Shown: positions 1 through 9,930, numbered from the stretch's first letter. The stretch: DNA of 64,000 nucleotides from Lichenibacterium minor (GCF_004137685.1 NZ_QYBB01000001.1:401057-465056), one strand, 5' to 3'. Program-made: numbers and translations. Notes: generated by a model not told the origin, from the sequence alone.

Positions 1-845
1 CCATGCCACTCCGGCAGGCTGATGCCGTAGACGCGTTCGAGCTTGGAACAGTCGAGACGGGAATTGGCGGGTCGCCGCGCCTGGGTGGGGAACTCGGCCG
101 TGGTGATGCGGTTGACGGTCGCGCTCGGGCCCCCCTTGGCGCGCGACGCCGCGAAGACCGCCTCGGCCACGTCGGCCCACACCGCCTCGCCCCGCGCCGC
201 CATGTGGAACACGCCCGTGAGGTCCCGGTTCTCGGGCTCGGCCGCCATCCGCGCCGCGACGGCGAGCAGCGTCGTCGCGATGTCGAGCGCCGACGTCGGG
301 CAGCCGTGCTGGTCCGCCACCACGCTCACGTCCGGCTTGTTGCCGGCGATGCGCAGCATGGTGCGGACGAAATTGGCCCCGTAGGGCGCGTAGACCCAGG
401 CCGTGCGTAGGATCGCGTGGCGCGGGTTGGCGGCCGCGACCGCGCGCTCGCCCGCGAGCTTCGAGCGGCCGTAGGCGCCGAGCGGGCCGACGGCGTCGTC
501 CTCGCCATAGGGTTCCGGCTTCGACCCGTCGAAGACGTAGTCGGTCGACACATGGAGCACGGGGAGGCCCAGCTCCGCGGCCGCCGCCGCGACGGCGCCC
601 GCGCCGGCGCCGTTCACCGCTTCGGCGAGGTCCGGCTCGGATTCGGCCTTGTCCACCGCCGTGTAGGCGGCGGCGTTGATCACCGCCTCGGCCCCCGCGT
701 CGCGGATGGCGGGCAGCACCGTGGACGGGTCGGCGAGGTCGAGGCCCGGACGGCCGAGCAGCACGACCTCGTGGCCGTGTCGCCCGGCGATCTCGCCGAG
801 CGCGCGGGCCACCTGCCCGTGTCGTCCCGTGACGGCGATGCGCAT
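1..845 (-). CDS. rfbD: dTDP-4-dehydrorhamnose reductase (partial, C-terminus off the window)
   Basis: NADPH-dependent reductase for the last step of dTDP-L-rhamnose synthesis, in the cytoplasm, feeding LPS or exopolysaccharide. The protein begins MRIAVTGRHGQVA (Rossmann glycine motif) and carries STDYVFDG and the catalytic YGRSKLAGE (YxxxK) of extended SDR enzymes. About 281 codons are present and the frame is still open at the window edge (last readable residues SLPEWH), so only a short C-terminal tail is missing. The ATG at 843-845 lies 5 nt after the rfbB stop, so the order rfbC-rfbB-rfbD forms one leftward operon. rfbA, the thymidylyltransferase, is not seen and would be expected beyond the left edge. 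The family assignment is firm. Confidence 0.95.
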   Translation of the reverse strand, partial: MRIAVTGRHGQVARALGEIAGRHGHEVVLLGRPGLDLADPSTVLPAIRDAGAEAVINAAAYTAVDKAESEPDLAEAVNGAGAGAVAAAAAELGLPVLHVSTDYVFDGSKPEPYGEDDAVGPLGAYGRSKLAGERAVAAANPRHAILRTAWVYAPYGANFVRTMLRIAGNKPDVSVVADQHGCPTSALDIATTLLAVAARMAAEPENRDLTGVFHMAARGEAVWADVAEAVFAASRAKGGPSATVNRITTAEFPTQARRPANSRLDCSKLERVYGISLPEWH

Positions 846-850
846 GCGGC

Positions 851-1930
851 TCAACCCTTCTTCGCAGTGGAGGTCTCGGCCGCGCCGAGGCCGAGGCGCT
901 CGCCCGAATAGACGCCCTCGCGCAGCGGCTTCCACCACCATTCATTGTCGAGGTACCACGCCACGGTGCGGCGGATGCCGCTGGCGAAGTCTTCGCGAGC
1001 GCGCCAGCCGAGTTCGTCCTCGAGCTTGGTGGCGTCGATGGCGTAGCGCTGGTCGTGGCCCGGCCGGTCGGTCACGAAGTTGATCAGCTCGCGCCGCGGG
1101 CGGGCCGCAGGGCGCAACTCGTCGAGCACGTCGCAGATGGTCTCGACCACTTCGAGGTTGGTGCGCTCGTTGCGGCCGCCGACGTTGTATTTTTCGCCCA
1201 GCCGGCCCGTGGTGAGGATCGTCCACAGCGCGCGGGCATGGTCTTCGACGAACAGCCAGTCGCGGATGTTGTCGCCGCGGCCGTAGACGGGCAGCGGCTT
1301 CCCCGCCAGCGCGTTCAGCGTGACGAGCGGGATCAGCTTTTCGGGAAAGTGGAACGGCCCGTAGTTGTTGGAGCAGTTCGAGATGACGACCGGCAGGCCG
1401 TAGGTCCGCATCCAGGCCTGGGCGAGGTGGTCGGAGGCGGCCTTGGAGGCCGAATAGGGCGAGGACGGGTCGTAGGGCGTCGTTTCCTCGAACAGGCCGT
1501 CCGCGCCGAGCGAGCCGTAAACCTCGTCCGTCGACACGTGGAGGAAGCGGAACGCCGCCTTGGCGTCGGCGTCGAGGCCGGACCAATGGGCGCGCGCCGC
1601 TTCGAGCAGCGAGAACGTGCCGACGATGTTGGTCTGCACGAAGTCGCCCGCGCCCGTGATGGAGCGGTCGACGTGGCTTTCCGCGGCGAGGTGCATCACG
1701 CCGTCGGGGCGGAACTCGGCGAAGAGCGCGTCGAGCGCGCCCCGATCGACGATGTCGGCCCTGGCGAAGCGGTAGTTCGGCAGGTTCGACACCGGCCGGA
1801 GGCTTTCGAGGTTGCCCGCATAGGTGAGCTTGTCGACGTTGAGCACCTCGACGCCGAGCTCGCCGGCGAGGTGGCGCACGACGGCCGAGCCGATGAAACC
1901 GGCGCCGCCGGTGACCAGGACGCGCTTCAC
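851..1930 (-). CDS. rfbB: dTDP-glucose 4,6-dehydratase
   Basis: Second step of dTDP-L-rhamnose synthesis: NAD-dependent conversion of dTDP-glucose to dTDP-4-keto-6-deoxyglucose. The product is 359 aa, normal for the family. It begins [15 protein letters not shown] (NAD-binding GxxGxxG), with [19 protein letters not shown] and the catalytic YSASKAASD (YxxxK). The start chosen is GTG at 1928-1930, which overlaps the rfbC stop as GTGA; the open frame runs further upstream, but that extension lies inside rfbC in another frame and adds no family sequence. The overlap implies translational coupling with rfbC. Confidence 0.96.
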   Translation of the reverse strand: MKRVLVTGGAGFIGSAVVRHLAGELGVEVLNVDKLTYAGNLESLRPVSNLPNYRFARADIVDRGALDALFAEFRPDGVMHLAAESHVDRSITGAGDFVQTNIVGTFSLLEAARAHWSGLDADAKAAFRFLHVSTDEVYGSLGADGLFEETTPYDPSSPYSASKAASDHLAQAWMRTYGLPVVISNCSNNYGPFHFPEKLIPLVTLNALAGKPLPVYGRGDNIRDWLFVEDHARALWTILTTGRLGEKYNVGGRNERTNLEVVETICDVLDELRPAARPRRELINFVTDRPGHDQRYAIDATKLEDELGWRAREDFASGIRRTVAWYLDNEWWWKPLREGVYSGERLGLGAAETSTAKKG

Positions 1931-2499
1931 GGGCGTGCTCCGAAGGTGAAGATGGGGGGCAGGTCGGCGAGCTTCGGCTGGCGGGTGTCCTTGTCGGACA
2001 GCAGCGCGGCGCCCGGCGCCACGGGCCACTCGATCCCGAGGGCCGGGTCGTCCCACGCGATGCCGCCGTCGGCGGCGGCGGAATAGAAGTCGGTCACCTT
2101 GTAGGCGATGATGCTGTCGGGCTCGACGGTGCAATAGCCGTGGGCGAACCCCGGCGGCACCCAGAGCTGGTCGCCGGTTTCGGCCGACAGCGTGGCGGAC
2201 ACGTGGCGCCCGAAGGTGGGCGAGCCGGTGCGGATGTCCACCGCGACGTCGAAGATCGCCCCCTTGATGGCGCGCACGAGCTTGCCCTGGGCGGCGGGCT
2301 CCCGCTGGAAATGAAGGCCGCGCACCGTGCCGACCGCGGCCGACAGCGCCTCGTTATCCTGCACGAAGGCGACGTCGACGCCCACCTCGCGCGCGAAGGT
2401 GCGGGCGTTGAAGCTTTCGACGAAGTAGCCGCGCGCGTCGCCGTGCCGCTTCGGCCGAAGCAGCACCACGTCGGGGATGGCCAATCTCGTCGCCTGCAT
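1927..2499 (-). CDS. rfbC: dTDP-4-dehydrorhamnose 3,5-epimerase
   Basis: Third enzyme of the dTDP-L-rhamnose pathway, a cupin-fold epimerase of 190 aa. Recognisable stretches are [12 protein letters not shown] near the N-terminus, the RGLHFQ active-site segment, [18 protein letters not shown] and VPPGFAHGY. The start is ATG 2497-2499 (MQATRLAIP). The frame is open upstream to 2664, but that part is low-complexity Arg/Pro sequence and does not resemble the family. First gene of the leftward rfb operon; its promoter should lie in the 220-bp gap shared with divergent phoR. Confidence 0.95.
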   Translation of the reverse strand: MQATRLAIPDVVLLRPKRHGDARGYFVESFNARTFAREVGVDVAFVQDNEALSAAVGTVRGLHFQREPAAQGKLVRAIKGAIFDVAVDIRTGSPTFGRHVSATLSAETGDQLWVPPGFAHGYCTVEPDSIIAYKVTDFYSAAADGGIAWDDPALGIEWPVAPGAALLSDKDTRQPKLADLPPIFTFGARP

Positions 2500-2719
2500 G
2501 TCGGGGTCCTCGCCGCGAGATCGGGCTCGCATCAAGGGGCGGGATACAACAAGACGCGGCGGTCCGCACCCCCCGGCGGCGCGATGCGCCGGACGGGCTC
2601 CGGCCCGGGCCACCGCCGGTCGGCGGGCTTTCACGCCATGGGGCGACACACGGCCGCCCCGCATGTCATCAGGGCGTCACGGCCGAAGTCGGACAGTCCG
2701 GCGCGGGGTGGACGAACGG

Positions 2720-3778
2720 ATGGCCGAGGCGAAGCGCGACATGTTGGACACGAGGCAACCATCGGCCACGGCGGCCCTCGTCGCCGCATTGATCGACGCC
2801 ATGCCGGAGCCCGTGCTCGCCGTCACGGGCGAGGGCCGCGTGCTGGCCGCCAATGCCCCGGCCAAGACCGTGATGCCGGCCCTGCGGATCGGCGGCGACC
2901 TCACCCTGGCGCTGCGCGACCCCGACATCCTGGACGCGGTCGACCGCGTGCTGATCTCGGGCCAGATCGAGCAGGTGTCGTGGCGCGACCGGGTGCCCGT
3001 GGAACGCGTGTTCGACGTCACGGTCGCGCCGCTGGACAGGCCCGACGAGGACCGGGCGCTCGTGCTGACGCTGCGCGACGTCACGGAATCGCTCCGCATC
3101 GAGCGCATGCGCGCCGACTTCGTCGCCAATGCCAGCCACGAGCTCCGCACGCCGCTGGCGTCCCTGCTCGGCTTCGTGGAAACCCTGCAGGGTCCGGCGC
3201 GGGACGACGCCCGGGCCCGGGACCGGTTCCTCGCCATCATGGCCGACCAGGCGCGACGCATGGCGCGGCTCATCGACGACCTCCTGTCGCTGTCGCGCAT
3301 CGAGCAGAACCTGCACGTCCGGCCCAACAAGCCCGTCGACCTCGCGCTGGCGGCGCGCCACGTCGCCGAAACGCTGGGGCCCCTCGCGGCCGAAAGCGGC
3401 ACGGCGATCGGCGTGGAAGCGGGGGAGCCCGTCGTGGTGGCGGGCGACCACGACGAACTCCTGCGCGTGGCCGAGAACCTCGTCGAGAACGCGATCAAAT
3501 ACGCGGACGGCCGCGTGGAGGTGAAGGTGCGGGTGCAGCGCCGCTCGGGCGTGCTCACGGTGCGGGATTACGGGCCGGGCATCGCGCCCGAGCACCTGCC
3601 GCGGCTGACGGAACGCTTCTACCGCATCGACGCCGGGCAAAGCCGCGCCAAGGGCGGAACGGGCCTCGGGCTCGCCATCGTCAAACATATCGTGGCGCGG
3701 CACCGCGGTCGCCTGCAGATCGATTCGGACCTCGGCCACGGCACGCTCATCACCGTGGCGATTCCGCTGAAGACCTGA
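2720..3778 (+). CDS. phoR: phosphate-regulon sensor histidine kinase PhoR, apparently without a membrane anchor
   Basis: Sensor kinase partner of PhoB. A PAS-like region (about residues 20-120) precedes the HisKA domain with NASHELRTPL (H140 is the phospho-accepting histidine), the N box ENLVENAIKYA, the G1 box DYGPGIAPEHL, an F box RFYRID and the G2 box GGTGLGLAI. The 352-aa form starting at ATG 2720 has no hydrophobic N-terminal helix, and neither does the open frame upstream to 2477; a GTG at 2708 is an alternative start. Typical PhoR has one or two N-terminal membrane helices that dock it to PstSCAB/PhoU. It lies directly upstream of pstS, and PhoB closes the operon, so the role in phosphate sensing is well supported. 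Confidence 0.93.
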   Translation: MAEAKRDMLDTRQPSATAALVAALIDAMPEPVLAVTGEGRVLAANAPAKTVMPALRIGGDLTLALRDPDILDAVDRVLISGQIEQVSWRDRVPVERVFDVTVAPLDRPDEDRALVLTLRDVTESLRIERMRADFVANASHELRTPLASLLGFVETLQGPARDDARARDRFLAIMADQARRMARLIDDLLSLSRIEQNLHVRPNKPVDLALAARHVAETLGPLAAESGTAIGVEAGEPVVVAGDHDELLRVAENLVENAIKYADGRVEVKVRVQRRSGVLTVRDYGPGIAPEHLPRLTERFYRIDAGQSRAKGGTGLGLAIVKHIVARHRGRLQIDSDLGHGTLITVAIPLKT

Positions 3779-3805
3779 TTTCGCGAGCCTGCACAGACAT
3801 TTGCA

Positions 3806-3823
3806 CTGTCATAATCCCGTCAG
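3806..3823 (+). promoter_or_regulatory. Pho box upstream of pstS
   Basis: CTGTCAT - AATC - CCGTCAG: two 7-nt half-sites as direct repeats with an 11-bp period, the arrangement PhoB binds. The first half is a perfect match to the E. coli Pho box half-site and the second differs at two positions. It lies 115 bp upstream of the pstS ATG in the phoR-pstS gap, so pstSCAB-phoU-phoB is probably induced by phosphate limitation through PhoB. Confidence 0.75.
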
Positions 3824-3937
3824 CCGCTTGTCGTAAAACCAACTCGCGTTTCGGCTACGACTTCGGCCGCCATCGCCGGGGCGACCACGCCCGCGCGACG
3901 GGACGAGACCTGTTCGACGACAGAACCAAGGCGGATC

Positions 3938-4987
3938 ATGACCATGAAACTCATCGCACGCGCGGCCCTCGCCGCCACCGTGCTGGGCGCCGGCGCCGCT
4001 TCGGCCCGCGCCGCCGACATTTCCGGCGCCGGCTCGACCTTCATCTACCCGGTCTTCGCCAAGTGGGCCGATACCTACAAGAAGGACACCGGCACGGGCA
4101 TCAACTACCAGTCGATCGGCTCGGGCGGCGGCATCAAGCAGATCAAGGCCAACACGGTCACGTTCGGTGCCACGGACGCGCCGCTGGCCGAGAAGGACCT
4201 GAACGACGCCGGCCTCGTCCAGTGGCCGATGATCATGGGCGGCATCGTGCCGGTCGTGAACCTCGACGGCGTCAAGGCCGGCGACATCACCCTCGACGGC
4301 CCGACCCTCGCCAAGCTGTTCATGGGCGAGATCAACACCTGGAACGATCCCGCGATCGCCAAGCTCAACCCCGGCATGAAGCTGCCCGAGACCGCGGTCG
4401 TGGTGGTGCATCGCTCCGACGGTTCGGGCACGACCTTCAACTTCACCGACTACCTGTCGAAGGTGTCCGCGGACTGGAAGGGCAAGGTCGGCGAGAACAC
4501 CGCGGTCGAATGGCCCGTCGGCCTCGGCGCCAAGGGCAACGAGGGCGTGGCCCAGAACGTCGGCAACACCAAGGGCGCGGTCGGCTACGTCGAATACGCC
4601 TACGCCAAGCAGAACAACCTCGTGTCCACCAAGATGGTGAACCACGACGGCAAGGCCGTCGCGCCCGCCATGGACACCTTCTCGTCGGCCGCCGCCAACG
4701 CCGATTGGGAACACGCCCCCGGCTTCTACCAGATCCTGACCGACCAGCCGGGCGCGCAGTCCTGGCCGATCACGGCCTCCACCTTCGTGGTGATGCACAA
4801 GGAGCCCAAGGACGCCGCGGCCTCGGCCGAAGCCCTGAAGTTCTTCTCCTGGGCCTTCAAGAACGGCACGAAGGAGGCCGAGGCCCTCGACTACATCCCG
4901 ATCCCGCCGAAGGTCGTGACGCTGATCGACGCCAAGGTGAACGGGTCCATCATGGCCGGCGGCAAGCCCGTCTACGACATGAAGTGA
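3938..4987 (+). CDS. pstS: phosphate ABC transporter substrate-binding protein PstS
   Basis: Periplasmic high-affinity phosphate-binding protein, 349 aa. A Sec signal peptide (about residues 1-25, ending SARAA) precedes [16 protein letters not shown], the canonical PstS N-terminus. Phosphate-contact segments are visible as [19 protein letters not shown] and [16 protein letters not shown]. Start ATG 3938. First gene after the Pho box. It is separated from pstC by 215 nt of strongly structured sequence, so the abundant binding protein could be made in excess over the permease. Confidence 0.98.
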   Translation: MTMKLIARAALAATVLGAGAASARAADISGAGSTFIYPVFAKWADTYKKDTGTGINYQSIGSGGGIKQIKANTVTFGATDAPLAEKDLNDAGLVQWPMIMGGIVPVVNLDGVKAGDITLDGPTLAKLFMGEINTWNDPAIAKLNPGMKLPETAVVVVHRSDGSGTTFNFTDYLSKVSADWKGKVGENTAVEWPVGLGAKGNEGVAQNVGNTKGAVGYVEYAYAKQNNLVSTKMVNHDGKAVAPAMDTFSSAAANADWEHAPGFYQILTDQPGAQSWPITASTFVVMHKEPKDAAASAEALKFFSWAFKNGTKEAEALDYIPIPPKVVTLIDAKVNGSIMAGGKPVYDMK

Positions 4988-5076
4988 GCGGGACGGGCGT
5001 CCAGCCCCGACCGCCGATCCCCGCGGGCCGCGGCCCATGGGGATCTTGACCGGCCCGTCGTCCGAGGGCCGCCACC

Positions 5077-5174
5077 CCGGACGCGCGCCGGGCCGGACTG
5101 CCCCGTGCAGGACGGCCGGCCCGCGTCCGGCTCCCCGCCCCGGATCCCCGCCTCCGCGGGGGTGGGCGGCGGGG
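5077..5174 (+). repeat. two GC-rich stem-loops between pstS and pstC
   Basis: First stem: CCGGACGCG (5077-5085) pairs with CGCGTCCGG (5122-5130), with GGGCCGG (5090-5096) and CCGGCCC (5116-5122) extending it inward. Second: CCCCGC (5146-5151) with GCGGGG (5156-5161), flanked by an outer CCCCGCC / GGCGGGG pair. No T-tract follows either stem, so this is more likely an mRNA-stabilising or attenuating structure than a full terminator. Confidence 0.55.
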
Positions 5175-5202
5175 GACCACGTCGCCCCACCGAGGATCTT
5201 CA

Positions 5203-6198
5203 ATGGCCGACATCACGATGCGGGACCGGCCCGCGCGCCGCAGTGTCGATGCGGGACGCGCGGCCGTGCTGTCGCGCTTCCGCACCGTCGATTCCATCTT
5301 CGCGGGAATGACCCTCGGCGCGGCCCTGCTGGTGCTGGTGCTGCTGGGCGGCGTCATCGTTTCGCTGGTGATCGGCTCGATGCCGGCCTTCCGGGCTTTC
5401 GGCCTGCGCTTCCTGTACACGGAGGTGTGGAACCCCAACGACGACGTCTACGGGGCGCTCGGCGCCATCTACGGCACGGTCGTCACCTCCGTCATCGCCA
5501 TGGTGATCGCCATCCCGGTCGGGATCGGCATCGCCGTCTTCCTGACAGAACTCTGCCCCTTCGCGCTGCGCAAGCCGATCGGCATGGCGATCGAGCTGCT
5601 CGCCGGCATCCCCAGCATCATCTACGGCATCTGGGGCCTGTTCATCTTCGCGCCATTCCTGCAGACCCACGTGGAGCCGGCGCTGATCGCCGTGCTGGGG
5701 CCCATCCCGGTGCTGGGCGCCCTGTTCCAGGGCCCCCCCTACGGCATCGGCGTGCTGACCGCCGGCATCATCCTCGGCATCATGGTGCTGCCGTTCATCT
5801 CCTCCGTGTCGCGCGACGTGTTCCAAACCGTGCCGCCTGTGCTGAAGGAGGCGGGCTACGGCCTCGGCTGCACCACCTGGGAGGTGATGAAGAACATCGT
5901 CATCCCGTTCTCCCGCACGGGCGTGATCGGCGGGGTGATGCTGGCGCTCGGCCGCGCGCTCGGGGAAACCATGGCGGTCACCTTCGTGATCGGCAACGCG
6001 CACCGGATCTCCTCGTCGATCCTGCTGCCCGGCACCACCATATCGGCCGCCATCGCCAACGAGTTCACCGAAGCGGTCGGCGACCTGTACACCTCGTCGC
6101 TGATCGAGCTCGGCCTCATCCTGTTCGTCATCACCTTCATCGTGCTGGCGATCGCGCGCTACATGCTGCTGCGCATCCAGCGCCGCGCCGGAGCCTGA
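5203..6198 (+). CDS. pstC: phosphate ABC transporter permease PstC
   Basis: Inner-membrane permease subunit of the Pst high-affinity phosphate importer, 331 aa. Several hydrophobic helices are visible, beginning with [20 protein letters not shown]. Family segments include [17 protein letters not shown] and the cytoplasmic EAA-type loop with [18 protein letters not shown], which couples to PstB. Start ATG 5203. The pstA gene follows after 4 nt, so the two permeases are translated together. Confidence 0.97.
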   Translation: MADITMRDRPARRSVDAGRAAVLSRFRTVDSIFAGMTLGAALLVLVLLGGVIVSLVIGSMPAFRAFGLRFLYTEVWNPNDDVYGALGAIYGTVVTSVIAMVIAIPVGIGIAVFLTELCPFALRKPIGMAIELLAGIPSIIYGIWGLFIFAPFLQTHVEPALIAVLGPIPVLGALFQGPPYGIGVLTAGIILGIMVLPFISSVSRDVFQTVPPVLKEAGYGLGCTTWEVMKNIVIPFSRTGVIGGVMLALGRALGETMAVTFVIGNAHRISSSILLPGTTISAAIANEFTEAVGDLYTSSLIELGLILFVITFIVLAIARYMLLRIQRRAGA

Positions 6199-6202
6199 TC
6201 CC

Positions 6203-7045
6203 ATGGCGGTCTATTCGCGGAAGCGGCGCATCGAGAACGGCGTGTTCCTCGCCCTGTCCTTCGGCGCGGCGGCGCTCGGGCTGGTCGCCCTCGTGTTCAT
6301 CCTCGCCGCGCTGCTGTGGAACGGCGTCGCGGGGCTGAAGCCGAGCGTGTTCACGCAGATGACGCCGCCCCCGGGCTCCGCCGGCGGCCTGCTCAACGCC
6401 ATCTACGGCTCGGTGGTGATGACGGTGCTCGGCCTCGCCATCGGGGCGCCGGTCGGGCTGCTCGCCGGCACCTACATGGCCGAGCACGGCCGCTACGCGA
6501 AGCTCACCGTCGTGGTGCGCTTCCTCAACGACATCCTGTTGTCGGCGCCGTCCATCATCATCGGCCTCTTCGTGTACGAGGTGGTGGTGACGCGCCTCGG
6601 CCACTTCTCGGGCTATGCGGGCGCCCTCGCGCTCGCCATGCTGGTGATCCCCGTCGTGGCCCGCACCACGGAGGACATGCTGCTTCTCGTGCCGAACACG
6701 CTGCGCGAGGCGGCCTCCGCCATGGGGCTGCCGCGCTCGCACGTGGTGTGGAAGGTCGCCTATGCGGCAGCCCGGCCCGGCATCGTCACGGGCCTGCTGC
6801 TCGCCTTCGCCCGCATCTCCGGCGAAACCGCGCCGCTGCTGTTCACCGCGTTGAACAACCAGTTCTGGACCACCGACATCTCCGGCCCGACCGCCAGCCT
6901 GCCGACCGTGATCTTCCAGTTCGCGCTGTCGCCCTACAAGGATTGGCAGCAGCTCGCCTGGACCGGCGCCCTCATCATCACCGCCACCGTGCTGCTGCTG
7001 AGCATCGCGGCCCGTTCTCTCGGCTCCACACGAACTGCGAAATGA
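6203..7045 (+). CDS. pstA: phosphate ABC transporter permease PstA
   Basis: Second permease subunit of the Pst importer, 280 aa. It has a short N-terminal arm ([13 protein letters not shown]) and then a run of membrane helices. PstA hallmarks are [35 protein letters not shown] and the coupling loop [18 protein letters not shown]. Start ATG 6203, 4 nt after pstC and 10 nt before pstB. Confidence 0.97.
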   Translation: MAVYSRKRRIENGVFLALSFGAAALGLVALVFILAALLWNGVAGLKPSVFTQMTPPPGSAGGLLNAIYGSVVMTVLGLAIGAPVGLLAGTYMAEHGRYAKLTVVVRFLNDILLSAPSIIIGLFVYEVVVTRLGHFSGYAGALALAMLVIPVVARTTEDMLLLVPNTLREAASAMGLPRSHVVWKVAYAAARPGIVTGLLLAFARISGETAPLLFTALNNQFWTTDISGPTASLPTVIFQFALSPYKDWQQLAWTGALIITATVLLLSIAARSLGSTRTAK

Positions 7046-7055
7046 GGACCGCGAC

Positions 7056-7874
7056 ATGACCCACGATGCCGAGCCCGTCACCACCGCGGCCCCGCCGCGC
7101 CCGGCCGCCGACCAGGACCGCGCCAACAAGATCGCGGTGCGCGACCTCAAGTTCTTCTACGGCGACACGCTCGCCCTCAAGGGCGTGTCGCTGAACCTCG
7201 AGGCCAACAAGGTCACGGCCTTCATCGGCCCCTCGGGCTGCGGCAAGTCGACCCTTCTGCGCGTGCTGAACCGGATGTACGACCTGTATCCGCGCCAGCG
7301 CGCGGAAGGGCAGGTCCTGCTCGACGGCGAGAACATCCTCGACCCGAAGACGGACCTCAACCTGCTGCGCGCCCGCATCGGCATGGTGTTCCAGAAGCCG
7401 ACGCCCTTCCCCATGTCGATCTACGACAACATCGCCTTCGGCATCAAACTCTACGAGAAGGTGTCGAAGTCGGAGCTCGACGGCCGCGTCGAGACGGCGC
7501 TGAAGGGCTCGGCCCTGTGGCCAGAGGTGAAGGACAAGCTGGGCGCCAGCGGGCTCAGCCTGTCGGGCGGCCAGCAGCAGCGCTTGTGCATCGCCCGCAC
7601 GGTGGCGCTGAAGCCGGACGTGATCCTGCTCGACGAACCCTGCTCGGCGCTCGACCCGATCTCGACCGCCCGCGTCGAGGAGCTGATCGACGAGCTGAAG
7701 GGCCAGTACACGATCGCCATCGTGACCCACAACATGCAGCAGGCGGCCCGCTGCTCGGACTACACGGCGTTCATGTACCTCGGCGAGCTCGTGGAGTTCG
7801 CCGACACGCATCACATCTTCACGTCGCCGACGCAGAAGCAGACCCAGCAATACATCACCGGGCGATTCGGCTGA
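7056..7874 (+). CDS. pstB: phosphate ABC transporter ATP-binding protein PstB
   Basis: ATPase of the Pst importer, 272 aa, cytoplasmic face of the inner membrane. Walker A is GPSGCGKST, the signature is [12 protein letters not shown] and Walker B is [15 protein letters not shown], the PstB form. About 25 residues of Ala/Pro-rich sequence precede the ABC domain ([12 protein letters not shown]). Start ATG 7056 with GAGG shortly upstream. The phoU gene follows after 26 nt. Confidence 0.98.
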   Translation: MTHDAEPVTTAAPPRPAADQDRANKIAVRDLKFFYGDTLALKGVSLNLEANKVTAFIGPSGCGKSTLLRVLNRMYDLYPRQRAEGQVLLDGENILDPKTDLNLLRARIGMVFQKPTPFPMSIYDNIAFGIKLYEKVSKSELDGRVETALKGSALWPEVKDKLGASGLSLSGGQQQRLCIARTVALKPDVILLDEPCSALDPISTARVEELIDELKGQYTIAIVTHNMQQAARCSDYTAFMYLGELVEFADTHHIFTSPTQKQTQQYITGRFG

Positions 7875-7900
7875 GGCCGAGTCGAGAAGGACCTCGCGCC

Positions 7901-8626
7901 ATGGCCCAGCACACCGTCACCTCCTACGACCAGGAACTCGAGTCCCTCGGCCGCAAGATCGCCGAGATGGGCGGCATCGCCGAGAAGATGCTGTCCGACG
8001 CCATGGACGCGCTGTCGGGGCTCGACGTCGATCTCGCGCAGTCGGTCGTGATCAGCGACGGGCGGCTCGACCTCCTGCAGCGGGACGTCGAGGCCGCCTC
8101 GATCATGACGATCGCGCGCCGCCAACCCATGGCGGTCGACCTGCGCGAGATCGTCGCGGCGATCCGGGTGTCGGGCGACCTTGAGCGCGTCGGCGACCTC
8201 GCCAAGAACATCGCCAAGCGCGCCATCCTCATCGCCGGCGAACAGCGGGTGCCCCGCGCCGTGATCGGCCTGCGCCACATGAACGAGCTCGCCGCCAACC
8301 AGCTGAAGGACGTGCTCGACGCCTATGCGGAGCGGGACGTCGAGCGCGCCCAGGCGGTCTGGACGCGCGACGCCGAACTCGACGCGCTGGAGAACTCGAT
8401 CTTCCGGGACCTCCTCACCCACATGATGGAAGACCCGCGCAACATCTCCTTCTGCACGCATCTGCTGTTCTGCTCGAAGAACATCGAGCGGGTCGGCGAC
8501 CACACCACCAACATCGCCGAAACGGTCTTCTACCTCGTCACCGGCGGCACGATGCCGCTCGACCGCCCGAAGGCGAGGCCCGGGGCGAGCCTGGCGGCGC
8601 CGGTCGAGGCGCAGGACGAGCCCTGA
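7901..8626 (+). CDS. phoU: phosphate signalling complex protein PhoU
   Basis: Peripheral regulator that links the Pst transporter to the PhoR kinase and keeps the regulon off when phosphate is plentiful. 241 aa made of two PhoU repeats, each a three-helix bundle; the repeat signatures RDVEAASIMTIARRQPMAVDLREI and HMMEDPRNISFCTHLLFCSKNIERVGDH are clear in the two halves. Start ATG 7901 (MAQHTVTSYD); the frame is open upstream inside pstB, but that part is a shadow. Confidence 0.97.
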   Translation: MAQHTVTSYDQELESLGRKIAEMGGIAEKMLSDAMDALSGLDVDLAQSVVISDGRLDLLQRDVEAASIMTIARRQPMAVDLREIVAAIRVSGDLERVGDLAKNIAKRAILIAGEQRVPRAVIGLRHMNELAANQLKDVLDAYAERDVERAQAVWTRDAELDALENSIFRDLLTHMMEDPRNISFCTHLLFCSKNIERVGDHTTNIAETVFYLVTGGTMPLDRPKARPGASLAAPVEAQDEP

Positions 8627-8691
8627 CGCGCCGGACCCGTCCACGAAGCGCCCGCCGGACCGCGGCGGCGCGCCCTTCGGGAGTGTGAAAG

Positions 8692-9435
8692 ATGAACGTG
8701 ATGCGCAGCGCGCCCGCCAAGGCGCCACCGGGCGGGACCGCCCCCCACATCCTCGTGGTCGAGGACGAGCAGGCGCTGGGCACGCTCCTGGCCTACAACC
8801 TCGAGGCGGAGGGCTTTTCCGTCGAGCGGGCGGAGCGCGGCGACGAGGCCGAGTTGCGCCTCAACGAAGCCGTCCCCGACCTGGTGATCCTGGACTGGAT
8901 GCTGCCGGGCGTGTCGGGGCTGGAAATCTGCCGGCGCCTGCGCGCGCGGGAAGCGACGCGCACGCTGCCCGTCATCATGCTGACGGCGCGGGGCGAGGAA
9001 GCCGAGCGGGTGCGGGGGCTCTCGGTCGGGGCCGACGACTACGTGGTGAAGCCCTTCTCGGTGCCGGAGCTGATGGCGCGGGTGCGCTCGCTGCTGCGGC
9101 GGTCGCGGCCCGAGCGGGTGGCGAGCCGGCTGTCCGCCGGGGACCTCGACCTCGACCGCGAAACCCGCCGCGTGCGCCGCGGCGTGCGCGACATCCACCT
9201 CGGCCCGACGGAGTTCCGCCTGCTCGACTACCTGATGGAGCGCCCCGGCCGGGTCTTCTCGCGCTCCCAGCTGCTCGACGGGGTGTGGGGCCAGGCGGTG
9301 GAGATCGACGAGCGCACGGTGGACGTCCACGTCGGGCGGCTGCGCAAGTCCCTGTCCCGCGGCCGCGAGCGCGACCCGATCCGCACCGTGCGGGGCGCGG
9401 GCTACAGCTTCGACGAAACGTTCGGGAAGGCGTGA
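8692..9435 (+). CDS. phoB: phosphate-regulon response regulator PhoB
   Basis: OmpR-family transcription activator, 247 aa. Receiver domain: acidic pair in VVEDEQ, phospho-acceptor D68 in LVILDWMLPG, T in MLTARGEE and K in YVVKPFS. A C-terminal winged helix follows, with GPTEFRLLDYLMERPGRVFSR, RTVDVHVGRLRKSL and RGAGYSF. About 17 residues precede the receiver (MNVMRSAPAKAPPGG), a little longer than E. coli PhoB. Last gene of the phoR-pst-phoU-phoB group, 65 nt after phoU; its likely target is the Pho box upstream of pstS. Confidence 0.97.
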   Translation: MNVMRSAPAKAPPGGTAPHILVVEDEQALGTLLAYNLEAEGFSVERAERGDEAELRLNEAVPDLVILDWMLPGVSGLEICRRLRAREATRTLPVIMLTARGEEAERVRGLSVGADDYVVKPFSVPELMARVRSLLRRSRPERVASRLSAGDLDLDRETRRVRRGVRDIHLGPTEFRLLDYLMERPGRVFSRSQLLDGVWGQAVEIDERTVDVHVGRLRKSLSRGRERDPIRTVRGAGYSFDETFGKA

Positions 9436-9640
9436 ACCCGACTCCCCAGGACGCTCGGCGGGCCGGAAGAGTCGGGGACCGGCTGCGGGTAGGATCCCGG
9501 CAGGAAAGATGCGGAGCCCGTCGGCGCGGGCGCCCCGGGCCGGACCGCGGAGGGCGGAGCGACCAGCCATATCATCCCGGCCTCATTCTCGCGTGCCACG
9601 GTGGCGAACGGTGCGGGGCTTCGCATCGCCGAGGTGCCGC

Positions 9641-9805
9641 ATGGGTCCGCTGTTTCGACGATTTCTGGCCGATCGGTCGGGGGGCTCGGCCATCGAACAT
9701 GGCCTCATCGTCGCCATGATCGCCTGTGCTCTCATCGGCACGCTGCAGAACATGGGCGTGCAGCTCAAGGCCAATTTCGGGAAGATCGCCGCGGCCCTGA
9801 AGTGA
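9641..9805 (+). CDS. Flp/Fap-type pilin
   Basis: 54-aa pilin subunit of the Tad/Flp pilus. The short leader MGPLFRRFLADRSGGSAIEH leads into the hydrophobic helix GLIVAMIACALIGTLQ. The usual Flp processing region (G-A-T-A-IEY) is present in the variant form GSAIEH, with H in place of the customary Y. ATG 9641 is chosen because upstream codons do not resemble pilins. A second, more canonical Flp pilin lies at 27,153-27,329. The cpaA peptidase needed to process it is at 26.5 kb. Confidence 0.85.
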   Translation: MGPLFRRFLADRSGGSAIEHGLIVAMIACALIGTLQNMGVQLKANFGKIAAALK

Positions 9806-9930
9806 CCGGGTCGACACGGGCCGGCGTCGGGCCGAGGCCATGTCCCCGCCCACGCGCTGCGGCCCGACCGCGGACCGTCGCGCCGGCGGAGCCCGTCGGC
9901 GCGGGCGCCCGCAAGGCGCTCCCGGCGCGG

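Noticed and set aside
3794..3812. A third Pho half-site upstream of the Pho box (CAGACAT)
   Set aside because: The spacing is 12 rather than 11 bp and only part of the half-site matches.
2140..5049. 969-aa open frame on the plus strand across rfbC, phoR and pstS
   Set aside because: Out-of-frame and antisense shadow of well-identified genes; Arg/Gly-rich low-complexity translation.
9437..9476. Terminator after phoB (CCCGACTC / GAGTCGGG)
   Set aside because: The 8-bp stem would close a 24-nt loop and no T-run follows; too weak to list.
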